From Parerythrobacter lutipelagi (GTDB taxonomy: Bacteria; Pseudomonadota; Alphaproteobacteria; Sphingomonadales; Sphingomonadaceae): a DNA stretch of 64,000 nucleotides. Below are positions 37,452 to 44,623 of the stretch, one piece after another. A program made the translations under genes and the position numbers. Every line of letters begins with the position of its first letter. Within the stretch, counting starts at the first letter, position 1. The notes beneath the pieces are model-generated. The model was not told the origin of the DNA. It was given only the letters and a program-made list of their open reading frames with translations, and did no database searches. The stretch lies in contig NZ_SKCJ01000001.1 in assembly GCF_005434975.1 (NCBI RefSeq), positions 1,064,001 to 1,128,000 on the forward strand, in the 5' to 3' direction.

Positions 37452-38056
37452 GGAGCCTTGGCAGACCTTTGTCCGGGACTTTGTTGGCACTGCTTGCTGT
37501 CGGCGCAAGCCGCGCCGACCCCGTCTCAGCGCAGGACAGCGGTGTCGGAAACGACACGATCGATATCCTTGTGCCGGTGCTCACGCCTGAAGAACAGGTC
37601 AGGCGCGATCAATGCGAGGCGCTTGTCGCGCAGGGGCAGGCGCGGGGAGAGATCATCGTATGCGCCGAAGATCCGCAAAGCTCCGAGTTCTTCTACTCGG
37701 GCAATGCCGAATTGGCCGAAGACCGATATGCCCGCGAAACCATGAACAAGGGCAATCCGCAGACACCGGATCCATGCGGCCCGCAGTGCGGAATATTCAC
37801 CGGTCCGCCGACTGTCAGCGGCCTGTGCGGCTTTATCTTCAACCCCTGCCCGACCCCGCCTGCGATAATGGTCGATGTCGCCGCGCTGCCCGAAGCGCCG
37901 GCAGGATCGGATGCCGAACGGGTCGCACTGGGCCTGACGCCGCTTGGTGACGAGGACGCTGCAAGAGAAGAGCGCGAACGGTTTGACGAGCGCCAGCTTG
38001 GCCTGCCACCTGCTCCTGCTGTCATGCAGGATGGAGAGGCCGGCAGCGCAGGCTAG
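37448..38056 (+). CDS. Secreted Cys-containing protein of unknown family, copy 2
   Basis: 202 residues with an N-terminal signal (LLALLAVGASRADPVSAQ). Landmarks parallel those of the upstream gene: QCEALVAQGQARGEIIVCAED, PCGPQCGIF, FNPCPTPPAIMVDVAALP and PAGSDAERVALGLTP. The C-terminus is acidic and Pro/Ala-rich. Function unknown; it is probably an envelope protein conserved only among close relatives. The end overlaps the convergent hom gene by 4 bp. Coupled translation with copy 1 suggests that the two products are needed together. Confidence 0.82.
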   Translation: MRSLGRPLSGTLLALLAVGASRADPVSAQDSGVGNDTIDILVPVLTPEEQVRRDQCEALVAQGQARGEIIVCAEDPQSSEFFYSGNAELAEDRYARETMNKGNPQTPDPCGPQCGIFTGPPTVSGLCGFIFNPCPTPPAIMVDVAALPEAPAGSDAERVALGLTPLGDEDAAREERERFDERQLGLPPAPAVMQDGEAGSAG

Positions 38057-39360
38057 TCTTCGATTATCTGCATCACCAGAGGCGGCGCGGTCAGGCTTGC
38101 CGAATCGGCCAGCAGCGCGACCGCTTTTGTAACGCACCGCTGCGGGCCATCATGCGTTACCAGCGCGACCAGGACCTCGCCGCCGTCATTGGCCCGGCCA
38201 TGCTGGATCAGGCTTTCGATCGAAACGTCGGCATCGCGCATCGCTGCGGTGATTTCAGCGAGCACGCCGGGCCGGTCAGCCACGGAAAAGCGCAGGTACG
38301 TCTGCCCGGTGTGATGTCCGGCATCGGCGACCGGCAGTGCAACCAGCGAAGCGGCCGGAACAGAGAACGGCGCGCCTGCATCGCCGCGCGCGATGTCGAT
38401 CAGATCGGCGACCACCGCGCTGGCCGTTGGCCCGTCGCCGGCGCCTGCCCCCTGAAAGAGCAAGCGGCCGGAGAAATTCCCTTGAGCGACGACGGCATTG
38501 GTCGGGCCGGTGACATGCGCGAGCGGGTGGCTCTTCGGCACAAGGCAAGGCCGCACCTGCTGGAGAAGCGCGGGCTCTTCGCCTGCACGGTCGATCTCGG
38601 CGCTGCCCACCAGCCGAACAACATAGCCGAGCGAATCGGCATGCCTGATGTCGGCGGCGCGCACCCGCGAAATCCCTTCACAGGCGACCGAAGCGAAATC
38701 GAGCTTCGATCCAAATGCGATGCTGGCAAGGATCGCGAGCTTGTGCGCGGCATCGATACCTTCGATATCGAAAGTCGGGTCGGCCTCGGCATAACCCAGT
38801 CGCTGCGCTTCGCCGAGCGTTACAGCGAAGTCCGCTCCGTTCGATTCCATTGCTGAAAGGATATAGTTGGCGGTGCCGTTGAGCACGCCGTAAACCGTCT
38901 CGATACGGTTGGCCGCCACACCCTCTCGCAGTCCTTTGACGACCGGTATTCCGCCAGCGACGGCAGCTTCGAATTTCAACGCCGAACCGGCATTCTCGGC
39001 GGCAGCAGCAAGTTCGAGTCCATGGTGTGCGATCATGGCTTTGTTCGCAGTGACGAACCCCTTGCCCGAAGCAAGCGAACCGCGTGCGAGAGTGAGCGCC
39101 GGGCCGTCGGCACCGCCAACCAGTTCGACCACCACGTCGACATCGTCACGCGCCGCCATTGCGGTCATGTCATCTTCCCACGCGTAGGCGCTCAGATCGA
39201 CCCCGCGATCGACCGACCGGTCGCGCGCGCTCACCGCAACGATCTGGATCGGCCGGCCGGCACGCTCGGTCAATACAGGGCCATTCTCTGTCATCAGGCG
39301 GACAACGCCAGCGCCCACCGTGCCCAGCCCGGCGATGGCGATTCGCAGCGGCTCAGTCAT
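38053..39360 (-). CDS. hom: Homoserine dehydrogenase
   Basis: A 435-residue monofunctional enzyme of the threonine/methionine pathway. The NAD(P) loop IAGLGTVGAGVV is at residues 8-19, the catalytic region has KFEAAVAGGIPVVKGLREG and ILSAMES, and a C-terminal ACT domain (SVADRPGVLAEI) should give feedback control by threonine. Length and domain order are normal. Confidence 0.95.
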   Translation of the reverse strand: MTEPLRIAIAGLGTVGAGVVRLMTENGPVLTERAGRPIQIVAVSARDRSVDRGVDLSAYAWEDDMTAMAARDDVDVVVELVGGADGPALTLARGSLASGKGFVTANKAMIAHHGLELAAAAENAGSALKFEAAVAGGIPVVKGLREGVAANRIETVYGVLNGTANYILSAMESNGADFAVTLGEAQRLGYAEADPTFDIEGIDAAHKLAILASIAFGSKLDFASVACEGISRVRAADIRHADSLGYVVRLVGSAEIDRAGEEPALLQQVRPCLVPKSHPLAHVTGPTNAVVAQGNFSGRLLFQGAGAGDGPTASAVVADLIDIARGDAGAPFSVPAASLVALPVADAGHHTGQTYLRFSVADRPGVLAEITAAMRDADVSIESLIQHGRANDGGEVLVALVTHDGPQRCVTKAVALLADSASLTAPPLVMQIIED

Positions 39361-39472
39361 GGCGAAGCGAGGTTCCGCCCGTCGAACGGCGTGGGTTTTT
39401 TGAGATCAGCATAGGCACACCGCGATAGCTTGGCGGGCCGTGGCATGGGAACCAGTTTGTCTTGTCGCGCCG

Positions 39473-40309
39473 CTAGCTGCGATTGCGCGTGCACTGGCCA
39501 AGCTGGTCGAGCACGAACCGGTAATCCTGTTCTGCACGCCTGCGGTCCGCAGGGTCGTCCGAGAGAATTGCACCCGGCGGCAGCGCCGCTGGCAGGAAGC
39601 AGGCGAGGCGATACCATTCGAGCGTGTCCCGCCGGGGCGGGCGTGCAGACTGATCGACGATTTCGCTCCACGAGACACCCCAGACCGGGCTTTGCCCCGG
39701 GCGGCGGACGATCGAGATGGAGACCGGTCCGTCACCATCGGTCCCGAGGAACAGCTGGGTTTCCGATTCGCCGGACAAGGTCCCGGCAACCGACAAAACG
39801 TCTCTCACTCCCTCGATATGCGGCGGCGCATCTGCGCTGACAGTTTCGCGCAGGATGGCCCGAATCCGGCTGTCCAGCGAATCGCTCCACAGCAATTGGG
39901 CATCGGGTGTGATCAATTGAATCTCGCCCGGTCGGGAGGGCACAGCCCGTGCGAAAAGGAGCACTTCACGCTTTTTGTATTTCGCGACCTTGCCGCGCGA
40001 ATCGCGCGGAACGTCCAACAGATAACGCAAGGATTCGCCCACTGCACTTGTGCCGGAAAGCAAGGTCTTGGTCTCCGCCTCGATGTACAGTCGCGCCTGA
40101 TCTGACGGCACTCCCGGAGCGCGCTCGGGCTTGAGCTCCGCCTGCTTCTTGACCTCCGCCCGCACGACCAGAGCCGACCTGTCGATCAGGTCGACCAGAT
40201 CGGCATAGGTCTCTGGTACAGCACTGTTTTCATCCTGTGCGACGGCAGGAAATCCCGCCACGGATAGAGCCAGCAAAATCACGAGCGAGAGATATCTGGT
40301 GTGCTTCAT
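39473..40309 (-). CDS. Secreted hypothetical protein
   Basis: 278 residues with a signal peptide ending around AVAQDE (residue 26). The mature part begins with TYADLVDLIDRSALVVRAEV, then a beta-rich domain (KKREVLLFARAVP, GEIQLITPDAQLLW), and ends with a Cys-containing tail. I recognise no named family, though proteins with this start are frequent in sphingomonads. ATG 40309 is chosen because the signal peptide begins there. It is upstream of hom on the same strand with a 112-bp gap. Confidence 0.78.
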   Translation of the reverse strand: MKHTRYLSLVILLALSVAGFPAVAQDENSAVPETYADLVDLIDRSALVVRAEVKKQAELKPERAPGVPSDQARLYIEAETKTLLSGTSAVGESLRYLLDVPRDSRGKVAKYKKREVLLFARAVPSRPGEIQLITPDAQLLWSDSLDSRIRAILRETVSADAPPHIEGVRDVLSVAGTLSGESETQLFLGTDGDGPVSISIVRRPGQSPVWGVSWSEIVDQSARPPRRDTLEWYRLACFLPAALPPGAILSDDPADRRRAEQDYRFVLDQLGQCTRNRS

Positions 40310-40642
40310 GTTTCGGCCATAGCCGGGCATTTCTGAACGCGGAACGAATTTCCGATGTCGTCCGGCGGAACCCAAGTGTGAATCTGTCATTTACTTACAA
40401 AGCGTTTGCTTGGGGTGGGTATGATAGGTAAGGGTCCGCCAAGAGGAGGACAGGTGTAAAGCCAAAACCTCCCGAGGCCTTGATGGAGGCCTGTTGGGTC
40501 CGGCGGGTCATTTTCCGCCCGCGCTTTTCAGGCACACTGACTGGGTAGACAAATGGGACGACTCTCTGGCAGGGCCATCGGCCTTGTATTGAGCTAACTG
40601 CTGGACCTGGTCCGGCGTATGACGATGGAGTGATGCGACTGA
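40310..40642. other. Noncoding region upstream of tonB
   Basis: No credible gene in 333 bp. A TATGAT -10-like element at 40420-40425 points toward tonB. Downstream lie AGGAGG at 40444 followed by GTG-TAA, a short AGGCC/GGCCT hairpin near 40475-40492, and a GGCGG/CCGCC hairpin near 40502-40519. The left part holds the likely promoter for the minus-strand secreted protein. A structured leader is possible. Confidence 0.5.
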
Positions 40643-41389
40643 ATGGCCTACGCTGACCAAGAGATGAGCGGTAACAAGATTATCGCGATCATCATCGTGG
40701 CGCTGATCCATATCGGTATCGGTTACGTCCTGATCACCGGCCTCGCCTATTCGGCGGTCCAAAGTGTGGTCGAGCGCGTGACGACGGTCGATATTGACGA
40801 ACCGCCGCCCCCTGAGGAAGAGCCGCCGCCCCCGCCGGAGGAAGTGCCGGAGACGGTGCCACCGCCCTTCGTGCCTCCGCCGCAGATCAATGTGCGGCAA
40901 GACGCGCCAACGCAGCGTTCGGACACCCAGATTCGTGATAACACGGAGGTTCAGCGTCAGCCGACCACCAAGCAATGCCCCGACGGTAGCACCGTTGCGG
41001 TTACTGCGCAGTGCGGCCCTGCTGTGACGCGTTGTCCCGATGGAACGACTGTTCGCCAGGGTACTGCGTGTCCGGAGCCGAAACCACGGATCCAGCCGAA
41101 ACCGGCCACGCCGAAGAACAACCCCGGTGGATGGATCACCAACTCGGATTATCGCAGCTCGTGGATTCGCCGCGACTACGCCGGGACGGTCTCTTTCAAC
41201 CTTTCCGTGGGTTCTGACGGGCGTGTGTCTGGCTGTTCGGTGACGGGCGGCAGTGCACCGCAGGATCTGAAGGATGCGTCGTGCAGCCTGATCCAGCGCC
41301 GCGCACGCTTCAATGCGGCAACCGATGGTGAGGGCCGAGCGACAACCGGCTCGTACAGCAACACCGTCCGGTGGCAGATTCCGGAATAA
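40643..41389 (+). CDS. tonB: Energy transducer TonB
   Basis: A 248-residue TonB. The N-terminal anchor (IIAIIIVALIHIGIGYVL, residues 12-30) contains the His of the membrane segment. It is followed by Pro/Glu repeats (EPPPPEEEPPPPPEE) and a linker with two C-P-D-G-x8-C loops (residues 112-124 and 131-143). The C-terminal TonB domain has YAGTVSFNLSVGSDG and ends in VRWQIP. It passes proton-motive energy from ExbBD to outer-membrane receptors. It leads the tonB-exbB-exbD-exbD unit. The Cys loops in the linker are unusual for TonB and match those of the OmpA-like protein at 4529. Confidence 0.95.
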   Translation: MAYADQEMSGNKIIAIIIVALIHIGIGYVLITGLAYSAVQSVVERVTTVDIDEPPPPEEEPPPPPEEVPETVPPPFVPPPQINVRQDAPTQRSDTQIRDNTEVQRQPTTKQCPDGSTVAVTAQCGPAVTRCPDGTTVRQGTACPEPKPRIQPKPATPKNNPGGWITNSDYRSSWIRRDYAGTVSFNLSVGSDGRVSGCSVTGGSAPQDLKDASCSLIQRRARFNAATDGEGRATTGSYSNTVRWQIPE

Positions 41390-41460
41390 CTTACTGTTAA
41401 GCGACCGGCACGGGGTGCCGGTCGCGCAATTTGGACATACCTTTTGAGAGGACTTTCGCG

Positions 41461-42261
41461 ATGATTTTTGAACTTCTTGCAGCAGGTGCGGAAACCCCGC
41501 AGAACCAGTTCGGCTTCTGGGAAGCCATGAACCAGGGCGGCGTGATCGCATGGTCGATCTTCGGCGTGCTGGTTATCATGTCGGTTGGATCATTCTATAT
41601 CCTGATCACCAAATACCTCGAGCAGGCCAAGATTTTCCGCCAGTACAAGGACGTGCGCAGCGGTTTCTGGCGCGCCAATTCCTTGCGTGAAGGTGCCGGC
41701 AAACTCGAAAAGAACAGCGCATGGCGCCAACTGGTCGACGATGCTCTCAAAGCAGAAGACGAGCACGGCAAGATGACCGACAGCCTGGAAGCTCACGACT
41801 GGATGCACGGTTCGCTGAACCGCTCGGAAGCGGCGATCAACGCCAAGCTTGCCGGTGGTCTGCCGTTCCTCGCATCGACCGGTGCAACCGCACCGTTCAT
41901 CGGGCTGCTCGGTACGGTTATCGGGATCTATCGCGCACTGATCAACATCGGCCTCGCCGGTTCGGCCTCGATCGACAAGGTCGCCGGTCCGGTTGGTGAA
42001 GCACTGATCATGACCGCCATTGGTCTGCTCGTCGCGGTTCCGGCCGTTCTCGCCTACAACTGGCTGCAGAGCCGCAACAAGCGCATCTCTGCCATGCTCA
42101 GCGGCTTCTCGACCGACCTGCTGGCGAACATCAACTCGGGCGGCACCGTCAAGCCGGCCATCATGACCAAGCCTTCGACCCAGCAGGCTGGCAAAGCAGC
42201 GAAGACGGCACCGGCAACCAAGCCGGCCGGCACCGCAGCTACGCCGACCAAGAAGGTCTGA
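41461..42261 (+). CDS. exbB: MotA/TolQ/ExbB proton channel protein
   Basis: 266 residues with three membrane segments: IAWSIFGVLVIMSVG near residue 30, LASTGATAPFIGLLGTVIGIY near 140 with the conserved Thr, and LIMTAIGLLVAVPAVLAYN near 180. The C-terminal tail is Ala/Lys/Thr-rich. It forms the pentameric ExbB channel with ExbD. The start at 41461 has GAGAGGA about 8 bp upstream; an ATG ten codons earlier is less well placed. Gap to tonB is 71 bp and to the first exbD 81 bp. Confidence 0.93.
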   Translation: MIFELLAAGAETPQNQFGFWEAMNQGGVIAWSIFGVLVIMSVGSFYILITKYLEQAKIFRQYKDVRSGFWRANSLREGAGKLEKNSAWRQLVDDALKAEDEHGKMTDSLEAHDWMHGSLNRSEAAINAKLAGGLPFLASTGATAPFIGLLGTVIGIYRALINIGLAGSASIDKVAGPVGEALIMTAIGLLVAVPAVLAYNWLQSRNKRISAMLSGFSTDLLANINSGGTVKPAIMTKPSTQQAGKAAKTAPATKPAGTAATPTKKV

Positions 42262-42342
42262 TCGCACTTGATTACGGGCGGCTCGCCAACGGGCCGCCCG
42301 CAATTGAACCGATCGAATACCACTTAGGATAGGATGTAAGTC

Positions 42343-42885
42343 ATGGCGATTTCCTCGGGAGGCGACGGCGGCGGTGAAACGCCGATGTCAGACATCAACA
42401 CCACCCCGCTGGTGGACGTGATGCTGGTGCTGCTGATCATCTTCCTCATCGCAGTCCCCGTCGCGATCAAGACGATCGAGGACCTCAAGGTTCCGATCAT
42501 GGAGACTATCGAGTCGGAAGATAAGGTCGAGAACCTCCTTCTCACCGTTACAACGACCGATTCGGAAGGCCGATCACCGAGCAACGTCGACACAGCCTTT
42601 GTTGGTGCAAGCCGCGAAGGGGAATGCCGGGTGTTCTTCAACAATGTGACGCCGGTCGATTCGCAGGAATTGTTCGACAAGGCATTCGAGCGGCTTGACG
42701 GCATCGTGCGTCGCGCGGGCGGCCCGGAAGCGATTGCAGAGGATCCGGACAAGATACCGCAGGTGCATATTCGTGCGGACGTGAATGCCCCATGGCGCTG
42801 CGTTGCCGGGACGATCTTCAACGTTCAGCTTGCTGGCTATCCGACGGTCGGCTTCATTTCCAATCCGGTCGATCCAAACGGTTGA
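42343..42885 (+). CDS. exbD: Biopolymer transporter ExbD, copy 1
   Basis: 180 residues. The single membrane segment [20 protein letters not shown] contains the essential proton-carrying Asp. The periplasmic domain is longer than in the other copies and has two Cys (GECRVFF and APWRCVAG) plus a [14 protein letters not shown] insertion. It should partner ExbB to drive TonB. Confidence 0.93.
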   Translation: MAISSGGDGGGETPMSDINTTPLVDVMLVLLIIFLIAVPVAIKTIEDLKVPIMETIESEDKVENLLLTVTTTDSEGRSPSNVDTAFVGASREGECRVFFNNVTPVDSQELFDKAFERLDGIVRRAGGPEAIAEDPDKIPQVHIRADVNAPWRCVAGTIFNVQLAGYPTVGFISNPVDPNG

Positions 42886-42922
42886 TCTGAGCGGCTAGAA
42901 AGAAATTCAGGAGTAAACCACC

Positions 42923-43360
42923 ATGGCAATGTCAGGCGGCAAGGACGACGGACAGCCGATGATGGAGATGAACACGACGCCGTTGATCGACGTCATGCTC
43001 GTTCTTCTCATCATGTTCATCATCACCATCCCGGTGGCGACCCACGCGGTGAATATCGATCTTCCGATTCCGGATACATCGAACCCGCCGCCGGATCAGA
43101 TCGACCCGATCCAGAACAAGATCGTGTTGAGCCAGCAGGATGAGATCTTCTGGAATGGCACCGCCATCAGCCCGGAAGAGCTGGTCCGGAACCTAAACAT
43201 CACCAAGACGATCGAGCCGGAGCCCGAGCTTCAGTTCGAGCCAGAGCCGCAGGCCAGCTACGAACTCTCGTTGCAGGTTCTCCAGGTCATCAAGGGCACC
43301 GGCGTTACCAAGTTCGGCTTCGTCGGGAACGAGAAGTATCGCCAGTTTGGCAAAGAGTAA
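42923..43360 (+). CDS. exbD: Biopolymer transporter ExbD, copy 2
   Basis: 145 residues with the membrane motif [20 protein letters not shown] (Asp present). The periplasmic domain carries AVNIDLPIP and the FGFVGNEKYRQFG ending. It is closer to copy 3 than to copy 1. It has a 37-bp gap to copy 1 and a strong terminator 30 bp after the stop, so it is the last gene of the tonB transcript. Confidence 0.93.
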   Translation: MAMSGGKDDGQPMMEMNTTPLIDVMLVLLIMFIITIPVATHAVNIDLPIPDTSNPPPDQIDPIQNKIVLSQQDEIFWNGTAISPEELVRNLNITKTIEPEPELQFEPEPQASYELSLQVLQVIKGTGVTKFGFVGNEKYRQFGKE

Positions 43361-43387
43361 CCTCTAGCCAGACGATACGTGATCCAG

Positions 43388-43418
43388 AAAGGGGGCGGAG
43401 CGATCCGCCCCCTTTTTT
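43388..43418 (+). terminator. Intrinsic terminator of tonB-exbB-exbD-exbD
   Basis: A perfect 9-bp stem (GGGGGCGGA / TCCGCCCCC), flanked by AAA/TTT, has loop GCGA and is followed by TTTTTT. It separates exbD copies 2 and 3. Confidence 0.93.
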
Positions 43419-43578
43419 GTTGCCTGCCTCCAGGGCTGAAACATCTGGCCTTGCTCCCGACACGGAACGCAGCCGCGCCAGCGTGATTGGCTTTCGGTTG
43501 CAGCGAGAAACGCGAAATCCCTTGCCATTGCCTGATATTCTGTATGTTATGATGTCACATCACAGAAAGGTCTTCAGC

Positions 43579-44022
43579 ATGGCATTGACCAATTCGGCAC
43601 TCACCGGCGAACCCATGGGCGAGCTCAACACCACGCCGCTGATCGATGTCATGCTGGTCCTTCTGGTCATGTTCATCATCACCATCCCGGTCGCGACCCA
43701 TTCGATCGACGTCGATCTGCCTGTGCCCTGCGGAGCGGATTGCGACCCCCTGCCAAAACCTGATCGCGTTCAGAACAAGATCGTCATCGACAGCACCGAT
43801 CGCATATTGTGGAATGGAACCGCTGTCGACGAGGCGCAACTGAGCTCGCTCTTGTCGGCAACTCTGTATCTTCCAACCGAACCGGAGCTTCAGTTCGAAC
43901 CCGAAGCCAACGCGAGCTACGCACTCGCCGTGCGGACTCTGAGAACAATCAAGGCGAGCGGCGCGACCAACTTCGGCTTCGTCGGAAACGAAAAATACCG
44001 CCAATTCGATGCCGGAGCCTAA
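43579..44022 (+). CDS. exbD: Biopolymer transporter ExbD, copy 3
   Basis: 147 residues with GELNTTPLIDVMLVLLVMFI (Asp present) and a periplasmic domain ending FGFVGNEKYRQFDAG, very like copy 2. A Cys pair (CGAD-CDPLP) is specific to this copy. ATG 43579 has AGAAAGG 8 bp upstream; the longer frame crosses the terminator region and is not conserved. The terminator before it and a TTGCCA-n17-TGTTAT element around 43521-43550 suggest its own promoter. It overlaps the following ExbD-like gene by 14 bp. Confidence 0.92.
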   Translation: MALTNSALTGEPMGELNTTPLIDVMLVLLVMFIITIPVATHSIDVDLPVPCGADCDPLPKPDRVQNKIVIDSTDRILWNGTAVDEAQLSSLLSATLYLPTEPELQFEPEANASYALAVRTLRTIKASGATNFGFVGNEKYRQFDAGA

Positions 44023-44623
44023 GCGCCCGCTCGGGCGCAGCGTAGGCGGCGAATTTGATCATGGGCAGCCCCTGTCACAGCCGTTCTACGGCCCTGTTGC
44101 CGCTATCTGGCTGGTCTCTGCCGCACTCGCATTGCTGGGCTCCTACCCTCTCCGGACTCACGCCTTGCTTATCGACCTGCCGGTCCCCTCGGCGCCTAAT
44201 GAAGGCACCGAACCATTGCCCGCGATCGAGGCGATTGCCGTTGGCGTCGAAGAAGATGGCCAGCCAATATGGCAGGGCAAACATGTGACGTTGCGCCAAG
44301 TCGTCGATTTTGCGAACGCGGCGCGCAATGGATCCCGGCAGCCCCATATTGTTTTCGAGCCGCACCCCGATGCCGGCTTCGAAGCCTCGTTGCGCGTTCT
44401 TGCCATTCTCGCGCAATCGGGGCTGACCCGCGTGAACTTCTGCTTCGGCGGGCTCGAAGAGCACGCGAGCTTCGGCCGCGGGGCTGGTTCCGCTCTGCCT
44501 GCGCTCGCGCTGATGCCGCCCTTGCCGGTCCCGTCCGCTCCTCCTCCGCCAGAGTACTCGATGCAGCCATCGGACTGGACCGAAATGCAAGATTGCAAGC
44601 GCGCGGAAGCAATGCTGCGCTAG
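44009..44623 (+). CDS. Divergent ExbD-like protein without membrane Asp
   Basis: 204 residues. After a hydrophobic segment (PVAAIWLVSAALALLGSYPL, about residues 29-48) the periplasmic part follows ExbD copy 3: THALLIDLPVPS vs THSIDVDLPVPC, a central GQPIWQGK vs DRILWNGT, and IVFEPHPDAGFEASLRVLAIL vs the FEPEANASYALAVRTL segment. The N-T-T-P-L-I-D motif is absent, so the proton-carrying Asp is missing. A Pro-rich 50-residue tail is added. It overlaps copy 3 by 14 bp, implying coupled expression. It may modulate an ExbB-ExbD complex rather than conduct protons. Confidence 0.8.
   Translation: MPEPKRPLGRSVGGEFDHGQPLSQPFYGPVAAIWLVSAALALLGSYPLRTHALLIDLPVPSAPNEGTEPLPAIEAIAVGVEEDGQPIWQGKHVTLRQVVDFANAARNGSRQPHIVFEPHPDAGFEASLRVLAILAQSGLTRVNFCFGGLEEHASFGRGAGSALPALALMPPLPVPSAPPPPEYSMQPSDWTEMQDCKRAEAMLR

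Noticed and set aside
39361-39472. Small gene between hom and the secreted hypothetical
   Set aside because: Open frames here are short, overlap hom or its neighbour antisense, and have no ribosome-binding site or coding character.
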